DNA of 47,046 nt, taken from assembly GCF_000280055.1 (NCBI RefSeq), contig NZ_ALAB01000037.1:1-47046 (forward strand). The letters run 5' to 3'. The position numbers and the translations under genes were made by a program. The notes under the pieces were generated by a model, which was given only the letters and a program-made list of their open reading frames with translations, had not been told where the DNA came from and ran no database searches. The DNA comes from Alishewanella aestuarii B11 (lineage in GTDB: Bacteria > Pseudomonadota > Gammaproteobacteria > Enterobacterales > Alteromonadaceae). The first letter of the stretch is position 1. Every line of letters begins with the position of its first letter. Of this stretch, positions 33,118 through 43,075 are shown one piece after another.

Positions 33118-34044
33118 TTAGCTGCCCTGATACACAGCAGTTAAAATCTTACCGGCGCCCGCGGCGAGCAGCCGCTCAGCCAGTTGCAGCCCCAGCGCCT
33201 CAGCGCTGCTGGCCGGCCCCTGCACTTGATCGCGGATAATTTCGCTGCCATCAAGGGAACCCACCAGACCGCGCAGCGTGATTTGCTCACCGTGCTGGGT
33301 GGCAAAGGCACCAATCGGCACCTGACAACCGCCCTGCAGGCGGCGGTTCATTGCCCGCTCGGCCAGCACACAATTGCGGGTGATACCATGCTCCAGCGGC
33401 GCCAATAACGCTTGCACCCGCTGGTCGCTGGTGCGGCATTCAATACCCACGGCCCCCTGACCATTAGCCGGTAAACTCTGCTCTACCGGCAGATAGCCCG
33501 CGATGCGCTCAGCAAAACCCAGCCGCAGCAAGCCGGCCGCCGCCAGAATAATGGCCGCGAACTCCCCGTTATCCAGCTTGGCCAGCCGGGTATTCACATT
33601 GCCGCGCAAGTCCCGCACCTGTAAGTCGGGACGTAGCGCTTTTAACTGACATTGCCGGCGCAAACTGGAAGTACCGACGACCGCACCCGGCGGTAACTCG
33701 GCGATAGCACGAAATTGATTTGAGACAAAGGCATCGCGCGGATCTTCACGCTCGCAAATGGTGCTGAGCATCAAACCATCCGGAAACTCTACCGGCACGT
33801 CTTTCATACTGTGCACGGCGATATCGGCGCGGTCTTCCAGCATCGCGGTTTCCAGCTCTTTCACAAACAAACCTTTACCGCCAATTTTGGCCAGTGGCGT
33901 ATCGAGAATCTTATCGCCCTGGGTCGACATCGGCACCAGCTCTACCGTTAACTCCGGGTGGTGCTTTAATAATTCGGCTTTTACAAACTCAGCCTGCCAC
34001 AGCGCCAGCGCGCTTTTCCGGGTGGCAATACGGATCCTCTGCAT
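33118..34044 (-). CDS. hemC: hydroxymethylbilane synthase (porphobilinogen deaminase)
   Basis: A 308-residue enzyme that joins four porphobilinogens into hydroxymethylbilane. [16 protein letters not shown] opens the protein. The catalytic aspartate 82 lies in VHSMKD, the substrate-binding arginines in SSLRRQCQL and DLRGNVNTR, and cysteine 240 in [12 protein letters not shown] holds the dipyrromethane cofactor. The ATG shares one base with the stop of the upstream carboxylesterase gene, and GAGGAG lies upstream inside it. It is the first hem gene of a reverse-strand run that begins with cyaY. Confidence 0.97.
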   Translation of the reverse strand: MQRIRIATRKSALALWQAEFVKAELLKHHPELTVELVPMSTQGDKILDTPLAKIGGKGLFVKELETAMLEDRADIAVHSMKDVPVEFPDGLMLSTICEREDPRDAFVSNQFRAIAELPPGAVVGTSSLRRQCQLKALRPDLQVRDLRGNVNTRLAKLDNGEFAAIILAAAGLLRLGFAERIAGYLPVEQSLPANGQGAVGIECRTSDQRVQALLAPLEHGITRNCVLAERAMNRRLQGGCQVPIGAFATQHGEQITLRGLVGSLDGSEIIRDQVQGPASSAEALGLQLAERLLAAGAGKILTAVYQGS

Positions 34045-34727
34045 CAGAGCTCCTCAGCATGTTGCAGCAGCCGGCTTTGTAAAAAGCGGCTGATTTCATC
34101 AATTTCCTGCGCACAAACACTGTGCGGCATCCGATAATCCTGCCAACTGACTTTAAAGCCCGCCGCTTTAAAGGTTTGATACGCCTGCTGACCCGCGGCC
34201 AGCGGCACCACCGGATCCTGAGTACCATGCCCGATAAATACCGGCGTCGCTTTGTTATGGCTCAACATTTCAGCACTCAGCTTGTCCGGGCAGGCCATAT
34301 AGGTGGATAAGGCAATAAAACCGGCTAGCTTATAGGGTAAGCGCGGTAATAAATGTAGCGTAATGACGCCACCCTGGCTAAAACCGGCCAGTACAATGCG
34401 CTCACTCGGTATGCCATCGGCAATCAGTTTGTCCAGTAAGGCAGTTACCGCAGCGGCCGATTGCCGCACCCCTTCTTCATCAGCGCGGTTAGTTAAGTCC
34501 ATGGTTTTAATATCGTACCAGGCGCGCATCCGCATGCCGCCATTGACGGTAACCGGTATTTCCGGCGCATGCGGGAAAATAAAGCGGATACCGGCCGCTG
34601 CCGGTAACCGTAGCTCCGGCACTATGGGCGCAAAACCATGACCGGAATCCCCCAGGCCATGCAACCAGACGACTACGGCTTTCGTTTCGCCCTGTGGTTT
34701 CACATCAACAAAAGGAAGTAACGCCAT
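34044..34727 (-). CDS. alpha/beta-hydrolase carboxylesterase
   Basis: A 227-residue esterase of the phospholipase/carboxylesterase family related to Pseudomonas EstB and eukaryotic acyl-protein thioesterase. The catalytic triad is visible: S117 in GFSQGG, D171 in HGTQDPVVP, and H202 in YRMPHS. The oxyanion region [11 protein letters not shown] is typical. It is cytoplasmic (no signal peptide); the natural substrate is unknown. Single-base overlaps with cyaY (before) and hemC (after) put it in one transcript with the heme genes. Confidence 0.9.
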   Translation of the reverse strand: MALLPFVDVKPQGETKAVVVWLHGLGDSGHGFAPIVPELRLPAAAGIRFIFPHAPEIPVTVNGGMRMRAWYDIKTMDLTNRADEEGVRQSAAAVTALLDKLIADGIPSERIVLAGFSQGGVITLHLLPRLPYKLAGFIALSTYMACPDKLSAEMLSHNKATPVFIGHGTQDPVVPLAAGQQAYQTFKAAGFKVSWQDYRMPHSVCAQEIDEISRFLQSRLLQHAEEL

Positions 34728-35047
34728 TATGCTGTACCCAACGTAATCGGATAACCGGCTTGCTTACTGGCCGCATCATTAATCAGTTGCCAGAATTCGC
34801 TACCGCTGCGGTTATCAATCCACTGGCCGTTACGCAGTTCAAAATGGTGACCGTTAAACTTGGTCGCAACCCAAACCTGCTGCAGTGGTGGCTGCTTGTT
34901 GATAATGATTTTACTGCGGTCGGCAAAGGTGATCGCTAACAAGCCACCGTTCGACTCGTAATCCAGATCAAGCTCCTGCCGCTCTATGCTCTCTTCGACG
35001 GCCAGTAGTAACTGATCCGTTAATTCCTCATATTCTAGGTCATTCAT
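34727..35047 (-). CDS. cyaY: frataxin-like iron-sulfur assembly protein
   Basis: A 106-residue protein, the same length as E. coli CyaY, that binds iron and tunes the IscS cysteine desulfurase in Fe-S cluster assembly. Frataxin landmarks are the acidic first helix, [28 protein letters not shown] and [10 protein letters not shown] start at ATG 35045-35047 (MNDLEY, as in E. coli MNDSEF) rather than the in-frame GTG three codons upstream; AGGTG lies at a good distance. It is the first gene of the reverse-strand cluster leading into hemCDXY, and is divergent from lptM-lysA. Confidence 0.95.
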   Translation of the reverse strand: MNDLEYEELTDQLLLAVEESIERQELDLDYESNGGLLAITFADRSKIIINKQPPLQQVWVATKFNGHHFELRNGQWIDNRSGSEFWQLINDAASKQAGYPITLGTA

Positions 35048-35119
35048 CTGCTTCACCTGTTTGCTTTTACTGCTAAGGATGCGATTATAGAGCGTCGATT
35101 AATTAATGAAATAAAAACC

Positions 35120-35293
35120 ATGCACGCTCAGCGAATTTCGCGCTTACTGCGCCTGTTAACCGGCGCGTTGCTGGCCACAGTATTGCTTAGTGCTTGTGGT
35201 CAGAAAGGTCCGCTTACCTTACCACAGGCCGAGCCGGAAGTGGCAGCGCCGCCACCGCAAAAGATTACCGAAGACACTGAATCACAGGGGTAA
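35120..35293 (+). CDS. lptM: LptM (YifL) lipoprotein
   Basis: A 57-residue lipoprotein with a signal sequence, the lipobox LSAC (cysteine 26) and the hallmark CGQKGPL directly after it, then a short proline-rich tail. LptM helps mature the LptD lipopolysaccharide translocon in the outer membrane. The position between cyaY (divergent) and lysA/dapF is the conserved one for yifL. No clear ribosome binding site precedes the ATG. Its stop lies 5 bases before the lysA start, so the two are probably co-transcribed. Confidence 0.92.
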   Translation: MHAQRISRLLRLLTGALLATVLLSACGQKGPLTLPQAEPEVAAPPPQKITEDTESQG

Positions 35294-35298
35294 GCAGA

Positions 35299-36555
35299 TT
35301 GGATTACTTTAGTTATCAGGGCAATAGCTTATTTGCCGAACAGGTGGCCCTGGCCGATATCGCCAGCCAATATGGCACACCGACCTATGTTTATTCCCGC
35401 GCCACCATAGAGCGCCATTACCGTGCCTTTGCCGATGCCGCGGCGGCGCATCCGCACAGCCTGGTCTGTTATGCGGTGAAAGCCAATAGCAACCTGGCCG
35501 TATTGAACCTGCTGGCCCGCCTAGGTAGTGGCTTTGACTTGGTATCCGGCGGCGAACTGCGCCGAGTCATTGCTGCCGGTGGCGATCCGGCGAAGGTGGT
35601 GTTCTCTGGTGTCGGTAAAACTGCCGAAGAAATGCACTTTGCGCTGCAATTGGGCATTAAGTGTTTTAACGTCGAATCGGTCAGCGAGCTGCACCGCTTA
35701 CAGGACGTTGCCAAAGCGCTGGGCAAAAAAGCTCCGGTGTCACTGCGGGTTAACCCGGATATCGATGCCAAAACCCATCCTTATATCTCTACCGGGCTAA
35801 AAGCCAATAAATTTGGCATTGATATCCTGCTGGCAGCGGATATTTACCGCGCGGCACGTGAATTGAGCCATATCGAACTGGTTGGTGTCGACTGCCATAT
35901 CGGTTCACAACTGACCGAAACCCAACCCTTCCTCGATGCACTGGAAAAACTGCTGGCCCTGATCGAAGCCCTGAAAGCGGATGGTATTGAGCTGAAGCAT
36001 ATCGATATCGGTGGCGGCCTGGGCGTGACCTATGATCAGGAGGTGCCACCGTCGCCGGCCGACTATATCAGCAAGGTGGTGGAACGTTTAAAAGCCTATC
36101 CACAGCTGGAGCTGATTATGGAGCCGGGCCGGGCCATTATGGCCAATGCCGGTATCCTGCTGACTAAAGTCGAGTTTTTAAAGCCTGGCCAGGAAAAGCA
36201 CTTTGCCATTGTTGATGCAGCGATGAATGATTTAATCCGGCCGGCTTTGTACAGCGCCTGGATGAATATCGTGCCGGTGGTACTGAATAACAGCTTGCCG
36301 CGGCAGAACTATGATGTGGTGGGCCCGGTATGCGAAACCGGCGACTTCCTTGGTAAAGATCGGGAATTGGCGATTGCCGAAGGTGATTTACTGGCAGTTC
36401 GCTCTGCTGGCGCCTATGGTTTTACCATGAGTTCTAACTACAACAGCCGGCCGCGCGCCGCTGAAGTGATGGTAGACGGCCAACACTGTCATCTGATCCG
36501 CCAGCGTGAGCAATGGCAGGATCTGTGGCGTGGTGAGCAGGTGATCAGCAGTTAA
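35299..36555 (+). CDS. lysA: diaminopimelate decarboxylase
   Basis: A 418-residue PLP enzyme, the last step of lysine synthesis (meso-diaminopimelate to lysine). K61 in CYAVKANSN forms the Schiff base with PLP, HIGSQL and GGGLGV bind the phosphate, and [10 protein letters not shown] carries the catalytic cysteine from the partner subunit. The start is TTG at 35299; AGGGG lies about 9 bases upstream at the end of lptM, and the next residues MDYFSYQ match the family N-terminus, so the rare codon is well supported. Confidence 0.96.
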   Translation: MDYFSYQGNSLFAEQVALADIASQYGTPTYVYSRATIERHYRAFADAAAAHPHSLVCYAVKANSNLAVLNLLARLGSGFDLVSGGELRRVIAAGGDPAKVVFSGVGKTAEEMHFALQLGIKCFNVESVSELHRLQDVAKALGKKAPVSLRVNPDIDAKTHPYISTGLKANKFGIDILLAADIYRAARELSHIELVGVDCHIGSQLTETQPFLDALEKLLALIEALKADGIELKHIDIGGGLGVTYDQEVPPSPADYISKVVERLKAYPQLELIMEPGRAIMANAGILLTKVEFLKPGQEKHFAIVDAAMNDLIRPALYSAWMNIVPVVLNNSLPRQNYDVVGPVCETGDFLGKDRELAIAEGDLLAVRSAGAYGFTMSSNYNSRPRAAEVMVDGQHCHLIRQREQWQDLWRGEQVISS

Positions 36556-36568
36556 TCTTAAGGGCGCT

Positions 36569-37399
36569 ATGTTACTTAACTTCAGCAAGATGCACGGTCT
36601 GGGCAATGATTTTATGATGGTAGATGCCGTCAGCCAGAACATTTTCCTGACCAAGGAGCAGATCAAGCAGCTGGCCGATCGCAATTTCGGTATTGGTTTT
36701 GATCAGCTGTTAATGGTCGAGCCGCCTTATGATCCGGACCTGGACTTTCACTACCGCATTTTTAACGCCGACGGCTCCGAGGTTGAGCAATGCGGCAATG
36801 GTGCCCGTTGTTTTGCGAAATTTGTGCGCTATCGTGGCCTGACCAATAAAACCAAGATCAATGTCAGCACCAAGTCTGGCAAGATCACGCTTTATGTCGA
36901 GCAGGATGGTCAGGTGACCGTCAATATGGGCGTGCCACAACTGGAACCAGCACGGGTGCCTTTTAAAGCACAAAAGCAGGAAGCGACCTATATTTTACTG
37001 AGCGAACAGCAAACCGTATTCTGCGGTGTGGTGTCGATGGGTAATCCGCATGCGGTGCTGGACGTGCCAGATCTCGATACGGCGCCTGTACGCACTCTGG
37101 GACCGGAGCTGGAATTGCACGAGCGGTTTCCGGAAAAAGCCAATATCGGCTTTATGCAGGTGCTCAATCCGCAGCATATTAAACTGCGGGTATGGGAGCG
37201 CGGTGCCGGCGAAACGCTGGCCTGTGGTACCGGAGCCTGCGCGGCAGTGGTGGTTGGCCAGTTACAAAAGAAACTCGCGCAACAAGTACGGGTGGATTTA
37301 CCGGGCGGTAGCCTGCAGATCCGCTGGAATGGACCTGGCCAGCCGGTAAAAATGACCGGCCCGGCTGAACATGTTTTTGATGGACAACTGACGTTATGA
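36569..37399 (+). CDS. dapF: diaminopimelate epimerase
   Basis: A 276-residue, PLP-independent racemase that turns LL- into meso-diaminopimelate for lysine and peptidoglycan. The two catalytic cysteines are present: C75 in [10 protein letters not shown] and C219 in [17 protein letters not shown] opens the protein as usual. It follows lysA by 13 bases and overlaps the DUF484 gene by four (ATGA). Confidence 0.97.
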   Translation: MLLNFSKMHGLGNDFMMVDAVSQNIFLTKEQIKQLADRNFGIGFDQLLMVEPPYDPDLDFHYRIFNADGSEVEQCGNGARCFAKFVRYRGLTNKTKINVSTKSGKITLYVEQDGQVTVNMGVPQLEPARVPFKAQKQEATYILLSEQQTVFCGVVSMGNPHAVLDVPDLDTAPVRTLGPELELHERFPEKANIGFMQVLNPQHIKLRVWERGAGETLACGTGACAAVVVGQLQKKLAQQVRVDLPGGSLQIRWNGPGQPVKMTGPAEHVFDGQLTL

Positions 37400-38055
37400 C
37401 CGACACCCTGATAAAAAGCCAGGAACTGGTTGCTGCTTCGGTAGTGGCTGATTATCTGCAACAACACCCGGACTTCTTCCAACATTATCCGGAGCTGCTG
37501 CCATTGTTACGCCTGCCGCATCAGCAGCGCGGCACGGTATCGCTGGTCGAGCGCCAGCTGGAGCTGCAACGCGAAAAAATCCACCTGTTACAGGAAGATA
37601 TTACCCGTTTAATGTCGGTAGCCCGCCAGAACGAACATATTTTTCTGGCGTTAAATGCCTTGCATATCGCGGTGCATCAGGCCAAGAGCCTCACTGATGT
37701 GCAACAGGCATTACAGGCCTTTGCCGATGCTATGCCGCAGGTGAAATATTGCCGTTTGCTCGGGCTGGAGCAGCCAGGCGCGGATCTGAGCCCCTATCAG
37801 CTGCTGCTAAGCCGTCGTCTGCAACAACAGCCGGTGTATCTGGGCCGGCTGAATAAAGAAGAACAACATAACATCTTCCCGGCCAAGGTGCATTCAGTGG
37901 CCTTGCTACGGATTGACCAGCAGGACGCGCCACTGGCAATCCTGGCCTTTGGCAGCGAGCTGGATGATCATTTCCAGCCCGAGATGGATGTCTTATTCCT
38001 GCGCCACCTGGTGACCTTACTGGCACTGGTGCTACCTGCTTATGTCAACGCCTGA
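37396..38055 (+). CDS. DUF484 (YigA-like) protein
   Basis: A 219-residue protein of the DUF484 family, related to GAF domains. It has an N-terminal helical part ([35 protein letters not shown]) and a GAF-like C-terminal half from about residue 90. It is always found between dapF and xerC in gammaproteobacteria, as here. The function is not established. It overlaps dapF by four bases and xerC by 14, which suggests translational coupling of all three. Confidence 0.93.
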   Translation: MTDTLIKSQELVAASVVADYLQQHPDFFQHYPELLPLLRLPHQQRGTVSLVERQLELQREKIHLLQEDITRLMSVARQNEHIFLALNALHIAVHQAKSLTDVQQALQAFADAMPQVKYCRLLGLEQPGADLSPYQLLLSRRLQQQPVYLGRLNKEEQHNIFPAKVHSVALLRIDQQDAPLAILAFGSELDDHFQPEMDVLFLRHLVTLLALVLPAYVNA

Positions 38056-38971
38056 GCTACCGCTGCACTGGGCTGAACCGGTGCAGCAGTTTCTCAACTA
38101 CCTGAAGCACGAACGTGGCTATAGCCCGCAAACGCTGAGCAGCTATCAGCAGCAACTGACAAAATTGGGCCTTGCGCTGCATGCTGACTCAGCCAGCTGG
38201 TTTGTGCTCAGTGAACAACAATTGCAGCGACAGTTTTTACGCTTCCGCAAAAGCAGCCTCAGTGCCCGCTCCCTGAGCCTGGCGGCCTCAGCACTGCGCA
38301 GTTTTTACCGCTACGGTATCAGCCAGCAGTGGCTAAGCCAGAATCCGGCCGATTATCTCAAGCTGCCAAAACCGGACAAAACCCTGCTCAAACAGCTGGA
38401 AATTGAACAAATTAGCCAGTTGCTGAGCTTTGACAGCCACGACGATATTCTGGCCTGCCGCGATAAAGCGATGCTGGAGCTGTTTTACTCTTCCGGTTTG
38501 CGGCTGACCGAGCTGGTTGCGCTGAATTTACCGGATTTACAACTGAGCGAAGCCTTAGTGCGGGTTACCGGTAAGGGCAATAAGCAACGCCAGTTACCGG
38601 TTGGCCGGATGGCGCGCTCGGCGCTGCGTGAATGGCTGGTGCAGCGCCCGGCGCTGTTAGATGCAGATACGCCAGCCGCCGATCAACAGGCACTGTTCTT
38701 AAGTATCGAGCGGCAGCGTATTTCACCGCGCCAGGTCAGAGAACGGGTTTTACACTGGGCTAAACAACAAGGCTTGGGGCAACAGTTACATCCGCATATG
38801 CTACGTCACTCTTTTGCCAGCCACTTATTGCAATCCAGTGGCGACCTGCGCGGCGTACAAGAGCTATTGGGCCATGCCAATCTCAGCACCACCCAGGTGT
38901 ATACCCACCTGGATTTTCAGCATCTGGCCAAGGTTTATGATAGCGCCCATCCAAGGGCCAGGAAAAAATAA
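38042..38971 (+). CDS. xerC: tyrosine recombinase XerC
   Basis: A 309-residue recombinase that with XerD resolves chromosome dimers at dif. The N-terminal SAM-like domain spans about 10-100. The catalytic set in the C-terminal domain is complete: R154 in SSGLRLTEL, K178 in TGKGNKQR, H252 and R255 in HMLRHSF, H278 in LGHANLSTTQ, and nucleophile Y287. The start overlaps the DUF484 gene and the stop shares one base with yigB (TAATG). Confidence 0.96.
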   Translation: MSTPELPLHWAEPVQQFLNYLKHERGYSPQTLSSYQQQLTKLGLALHADSASWFVLSEQQLQRQFLRFRKSSLSARSLSLAASALRSFYRYGISQQWLSQNPADYLKLPKPDKTLLKQLEIEQISQLLSFDSHDDILACRDKAMLELFYSSGLRLTELVALNLPDLQLSEALVRVTGKGNKQRQLPVGRMARSALREWLVQRPALLDADTPAADQQALFLSIERQRISPRQVRERVLHWAKQQGLGQQLHPHMLRHSFASHLLQSSGDLRGVQELLGHANLSTTQVYTHLDFQHLAKVYDSAHPRARKK

Positions 38972-39669
38972 TGCAATTATTTAAAGCCTTACAACCTATT
39001 TCGGTATTGTCTTTCGATTTAGACGATACCCTGTACGACAACAAACCGGTGATTGCCGCCGCCGAAGCTGCCATGCTGCACAGTCTGGCACAGCATGCCC
39101 CGATCACCCGCGGTTACGACAGTGATTTTTGGTGGCAGCAACGCCGTTTACTGGCCAAGGCCACACCGGAGATCCGCCATGATTTAGGCCGTTGGCGTCT
39201 ACTGGGTATTGAAGCCGGCTTAGTCAGCTTAGGATTAAGCCAGTGTGAGTCAGGCGAGATTGCCGAGGTGGCTTATACCGCTTTTTGGCAGGAACGTACC
39301 AATATCAAGATCAAGCCGGAAGTCAAAGCGCTGCTAACGGCGCTGGCCAGCCGTTATCAACTGATTGCGATCACTAATGGCAATGCCTGTATTCAGAAAA
39401 TGGGCTTGGGCGATTTATTTGAGTTTAGTCTGCAAGCCGGCCCGGATGGCCGGATGAAACCCTACGCCGATTTATTTCTTACCGCCGCCAGCCGGTTACA
39501 GATCGCGCCACAGCATATTCTGCATATCGGCGACAGCCACCGTGCCGATGTGCTGGGCGCGCTAAATGCCGGTTGCCAGGCCGCCTGGTTGGATCATTAT
39601 CAACAGCAAGTTGCAGTATTACCACATATCAGGCTGACAGAGCTCAACCTACTAAAAGCCTTGCTGTAG
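38971..39669 (+). CDS. yigB: HAD-family phosphatase YigB
   Basis: A 232-residue HAD hydrolase with the nucleophile pair D16 and D18 in FDLDDTLYDN, the threonine motif near ITNGN, the lysine in RMKPYADLF and the acidic motif HIGDSHRADV. E. coli YigB dephosphorylates a riboflavin precursor (5-amino-6-ribitylamino-uracil phosphate) and FMN. Its place after xerC is conserved. In E. coli uvrD follows directly; here a reverse-strand gene of about 0.9 kb lies between. Confidence 0.92.
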   Translation: MQLFKALQPISVLSFDLDDTLYDNKPVIAAAEAAMLHSLAQHAPITRGYDSDFWWQQRRLLAKATPEIRHDLGRWRLLGIEAGLVSLGLSQCESGEIAEVAYTAFWQERTNIKIKPEVKALLTALASRYQLIAITNGNACIQKMGLGDLFEFSLQAGPDGRMKPYADLFLTAASRLQIAPQHILHIGDSHRADVLGALNAGCQAAWLDHYQQQVAVLPHIRLTELNLLKALL

Positions 39670-39691
39670 GAGCTTGCTATAATGCAAGCTC
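39670..39691 (+). other. perfect hairpin after yigB
   Basis: GAGCTTGC, loop TATAAT, GCAAGCTC: a perfect 8-bp stem starting at the base after the yigB stop. No T-run follows, so it is a poor intrinsic terminator, though it may still end or stabilise the lptM-yigB transcript. Confidence 0.5.
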
Positions 39692-39715
39692 GTTGGCAGA
39701 GAGAGAACTGTGGCC

Positions 39716-40639
39716 TTAATCTATTTGTCTGCAAGTCATCTTAACAGTACATCGCAACATTTCTGCTTCTCCCTTGCATTCTGTTGATTGTGAGCAGCGG
39801 TAGGTTGTACCAATAGCAAAGGCCATTTCAAGAAAATTGCGCAAGGCCATGTTGTTTTGGTCTCCCCAGTTATGCGTTAAATCAACATAGAGTAGCCCTT
39901 GCTCAGGTTCATGCTGCACTCTGCCATCAGCGTCTTCATAAATATTTTCGGCAGTTAGCATCATTACCTTGTAAGAGCCTTCGTTAATTTTTCTCATTGA
40001 GAAAAGCGATGGCTTGCGTAATTGTGAAGCATGGCCTTGCTGAAAGTCCGCCGCATTCCGACTATCTCTAGCTAAGTTTTGGTACAAATTTACCGCTGCA
40101 TCAGCACCATGTAAAATGCGTTCAACTCGTCTTATGCCACCACCACTATTTCCTTGTACCGACACATCAGTACTTGAGTTATCTGACATGCTCGTTTCAG
40201 TGCTACCACCACCAATTGAATAAATCTCACTGCAACCATAATCATAACAACACACTTCTACCCTTGGATCACACTGTTCCATAACCTTTTCATACAAGCG
40301 GTTTTCTAGTAGCGCATTCCTAAAAGCCCATAACCCCTCTTGCATCACGTCAGTATCAGATACCGGACAGTTAACTAAGCAATTAATAACAAAATCGTAG
40401 TGTGCATACACTAATTGTCCGGTGGTGCGAGATCTAACACGGGATATATGCACCTGTTGTTCGGTACTAAAGGCGTCCAAAAAGTATGCCGTAACCTTAT
40501 CATAATGATAGTGACTGCACTGTTGGCTGTACTGTTTGTTGTCATCAAAACATGGATCTGAAACTGCTTTGGCAACAAAAGCCATGGTAAGAAGACAGCA
40601 GAGCGCAACAGCACTTAAATATTTGAAAATGAACTTCAT
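39716..40639 (-). CDS. secreted cysteine-rich protein of unknown function
   Basis: A 307-residue protein with a signal peptide to about residue 25 (AFVAKA-VSD). The mature part holds about a dozen cysteines, including CLVNC, CDPRVEVCCYDYGC and a C-terminal group (CSQSTEC, C, CRQ), and a low-complexity Ser/Gly stretch at about 145-170. Disulfides are likely, so it should act in the periplasm or outside. I recognise no family. The ATG has GGAG at about 9 bases. It is AT-rich, points against its neighbours and separates yigB from uvrD, which are usually adjacent; it is probably a recent insertion. Confidence 0.75.
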   Translation of the reverse strand: MKFIFKYLSAVALCCLLTMAFVAKAVSDPCFDDNKQYSQQCSHYHYDKVTAYFLDAFSTEQQVHISRVRSRTTGQLVYAHYDFVINCLVNCPVSDTDVMQEGLWAFRNALLENRLYEKVMEQCDPRVEVCCYDYGCSEIYSIGGGSTETSMSDNSSTDVSVQGNSGGGIRRVERILHGADAAVNLYQNLARDSRNAADFQQGHASQLRKPSLFSMRKINEGSYKVMMLTAENIYEDADGRVQHEPEQGLLYVDLTHNWGDQNNMALRNFLEMAFAIGTTYRCSQSTECKGEAEMLRCTVKMTCRQID

Positions 40640-40669
40640 TTACATCACTCCGTGATTTAATCTATTGAC

Positions 40670-40700
40670 TTTACAAGATATTAAAACAATATCTTGTAAA
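40670..40700. promoter_or_regulatory. 13-bp perfect inverted repeat upstream of the cysteine-rich protein gene
   Basis: TTTACAAGATATT and AATATCTTGTAAA are perfect inverted repeats with a 5-base spacer (AAAAC), 31 bases before the start of the reverse-strand gene. No T-run follows on that strand, so an operator is more likely than a terminator. Just beyond lies a short GACAA tandem repeat (about 40714-40732). Confidence 0.5.
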
Positions 40701-40848
40701 AAATTTATAACAAAAGACAAGACAAGACAAGATGTTTTTTAAACACCAATCATTGCATTTAAGTAAAAAAAACAAACAAAAACAATCATTTAAAGCAATA
40801 TACCTTACTACTCACTGATAACCTCTCCATCCGTGTTCGCCACTTTAC

Positions 40849-40876
40849 TTGGCGCTGCGCTGCTGGCTGTTATAAT
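40849..40876 (+). promoter_or_regulatory. candidate sigma-70 promoter of uvrD
   Basis: TTGGCG (40849-40854), a 16-base spacer, and a perfect -10 TATAAT (40871-40876), 30 bases before the uvrD ATG. I see no CTG-N10-CAG LexA box over it. Confidence 0.6.
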
Positions 40877-40906
40877 GCCCCGATACTAAGTAAACGAGGC
40901 CAACTA

Positions 40907-43075
40907 ATGGATGTTTCTTACCTGCTGGACGGGCTAAATGATAAACAACGCGATGCGGTAGCGGCACCCCCGCAACATATGCTGGTGCTGGCCGGGGCCG
41001 GTAGTGGTAAAACCCGGGTGCTGGTGCATCGCTTAGCCTGGTTAATGCAAGTAGAACGGGTTGCGCCCTATAGTTTGCTGGCCGTCACCTTTACCAATAA
41101 AGCGGCGCAGGAAATGCGCGCCCGGATTGAAACCACCATTGGCGTCAGCCTGAATAATCTGTGGATGGGCACCTTCCATGGCCTGTCACATCGTATGCTG
41201 CGCGCTCATTATCAGGAAGCCGGCTTGCCACAGGGCTTTCAGATCATCGATTCTGACGACCAGTTAAGGCTGGTGAAGCGGGTATTAAAAGCGCTGAATC
41301 TGGATGAAAAGCACTGGCCAGCCAAACAGCTGCAGTGGTTTATCAATGCGCGTAAAGATGAAGGCCAACGTCCGGGTATGCTGGACGCCGGTGGTGATTA
41401 CAGCCTGGCGCAAATGATTAAGATCTATGCCGCGTATCAGGAAATGTGTGATCGCGCCGGTCTGGTCGATTTTGCCGAAATCTTGCTGCGTAGCTTTGAA
41501 CTGTTAAAGCAGAATGCCGAGGTACGCGGCCACTATCAGCAGCGTTTCCGCCATATTCTGGTCGATGAGTTTCAGGATACCAACGCTATTCAATACCAGT
41601 GGCTGCGATTGCTGGCCGGCAGCAGTGCTAAAGTCATGATTGTCGGTGATGATGATCAGTCGATCTACGGTTGGCGCGGTGCCCGCGTTGAAAATATCCA
41701 GCAGTTTTTAAAAGATTTTGACGGGGCGGAGACCATCCGCCTGGAGCAAAACTACCGCTCCACTGCAACAATTTTGAAAGCTGCCAATGCGGTGATCAGC
41801 AATAACCAAAGCCGGCTTGGCAAAGATCTGTGGACCGACGGTAGCGAAGGCGAAAGTATTTCGCTGTATACCGCCTTTAACGAACTGGATGAAGCCCGCT
41901 TTATTGTCAGCCGTATCCGCGACTGGCATAACAAGGGTAATCCGCTCACCGATACTGCCATTCTGTATCGTAATAACGCCCAGTCACGGGTGTTGGAAGA
42001 GGCGTTAATTCAGGATGGTTTACATTATCGCATCTATGGCGGCCTGCGCTTCTATGAACGGCAGGAAATTAAAGATGCGCTGTCTTATCTGCGGCTGATT
42101 AACAACCGTCAGGATGACGCGGCGCTGGAGCGGATTATCAATACCCCGGCCCGCGGTATCGGTGATACCACCCTGGATAAAGTACGGCAGCAAGCGCGCG
42201 CGCAGGGTCAGACGCTGTGGCAGGCATTAGAGCAACTGTTGCAGCAAAAGCAGCTTAGTGGCCGTGCGGCGAATGCCATCGCGCAATTTATGCAGTTAAT
42301 TGGCCAATTGGATGCTGAGCTGACCGAGCTGCCACTGCACGAGCAGGCTGAACATGTGATCAAACAATCCGGGCTCTATGCCATGTATCAGGCGGAAAAA
42401 GGCGAGAAAGCCCAAACCCGGATTGAAAACTTAAACGAGCTGATCACCGCCTGCCAGAACTTCGACAGCCCACTGCTGGAAGAAATGAGCCCACTGTCGG
42501 CGTTTTTATCTCAGGCGGCGCTGGAAGCGGGTGAATATCAGGCGGAAGAGCATTCCGATGCGGTGCAGCTGATGACATTGCACACTGCCAAAGGCCTGGA
42601 GTTCCCATTAGTATTTGTGTGTGGCCTCGAGGAAGGGCTGTTCCCCAGCCAGCAAAGCGGTGATGATCCGGTAAGGCTGGAGGAAGAGCGGCGCCTCTGT
42701 TATGTCGGCATGACCCGCGCCATGCAAAAGTTGTATTTATGCCATGCCCAAAGCCGCCGTTTATACGGCCAGGAACAATATCCGAAACCGTCGCGCTTCT
42801 TACGCGAGTTGCCGGCCGAATGTGTCGAAGAAATCCGTTTAACCACGCAGGTTAGCCGGCCGCTGGTTAATAACCGCTTTAGCGGTGCCGCCAGCCACAG
42901 CGCCTTTGAAAACACCGGCTTTAAGCTCGGGCAACGGGTGCTGCATGAAAAATTTGGCGAAGGCACTGTCCTTAATTACGAAGGCAGCGGCCCGCAATCG
43001 CGCATTCAGGTCAACTTTGATCAGTTGGGCAGTAAATGGCTGATGACCGCATACGCCCGGCTGGAAGCAATCTAA
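40907..43075 (+). CDS. uvrD: DNA helicase II
   Basis: A 722-residue superfamily 1A helicase (720 in E. coli) that unwinds 3'-5' in nucleotide-excision and mismatch repair. Helicase motifs appear in order: Walker A AGAGSGKT near residues 29-36, TFTNKAAQEM, GTFHGL, VDEFQDTN near 220, GDDDQSIYGWRGA, QNYRST, TLHTAKGLEFP near 565 and GMTRA near 606. The C-terminal end binds MutL and RNA polymerase in E. coli. GAGG precedes the ATG. tmcA follows without a gap. Confidence 0.97.
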   Translation: MDVSYLLDGLNDKQRDAVAAPPQHMLVLAGAGSGKTRVLVHRLAWLMQVERVAPYSLLAVTFTNKAAQEMRARIETTIGVSLNNLWMGTFHGLSHRMLRAHYQEAGLPQGFQIIDSDDQLRLVKRVLKALNLDEKHWPAKQLQWFINARKDEGQRPGMLDAGGDYSLAQMIKIYAAYQEMCDRAGLVDFAEILLRSFELLKQNAEVRGHYQQRFRHILVDEFQDTNAIQYQWLRLLAGSSAKVMIVGDDDQSIYGWRGARVENIQQFLKDFDGAETIRLEQNYRSTATILKAANAVISNNQSRLGKDLWTDGSEGESISLYTAFNELDEARFIVSRIRDWHNKGNPLTDTAILYRNNAQSRVLEEALIQDGLHYRIYGGLRFYERQEIKDALSYLRLINNRQDDAALERIINTPARGIGDTTLDKVRQQARAQGQTLWQALEQLLQQKQLSGRAANAIAQFMQLIGQLDAELTELPLHEQAEHVIKQSGLYAMYQAEKGEKAQTRIENLNELITACQNFDSPLLEEMSPLSAFLSQAALEAGEYQAEEHSDAVQLMTLHTAKGLEFPLVFVCGLEEGLFPSQQSGDDPVRLEEERRLCYVGMTRAMQKLYLCHAQSRRLYGQEQYPKPSRFLRELPAECVEEIRLTTQVSRPLVNNRFSGAASHSAFENTGFKLGQRVLHEKFGEGTVLNYEGSGPQSRIQVNFDQLGSKWLMTAYARLEAI

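Noticed and set aside
40700..40740. GACAA tandem repeat as a phase-variable tract
   Set aside because: Only about three units, outside any coding frame and not between clear promoter boxes.
40840..40906. LexA (SOS) box upstream of uvrD
   Set aside because: No CTG-N10-CAG palindrome is visible near the promoter; only a sigma-70 pair is seen.
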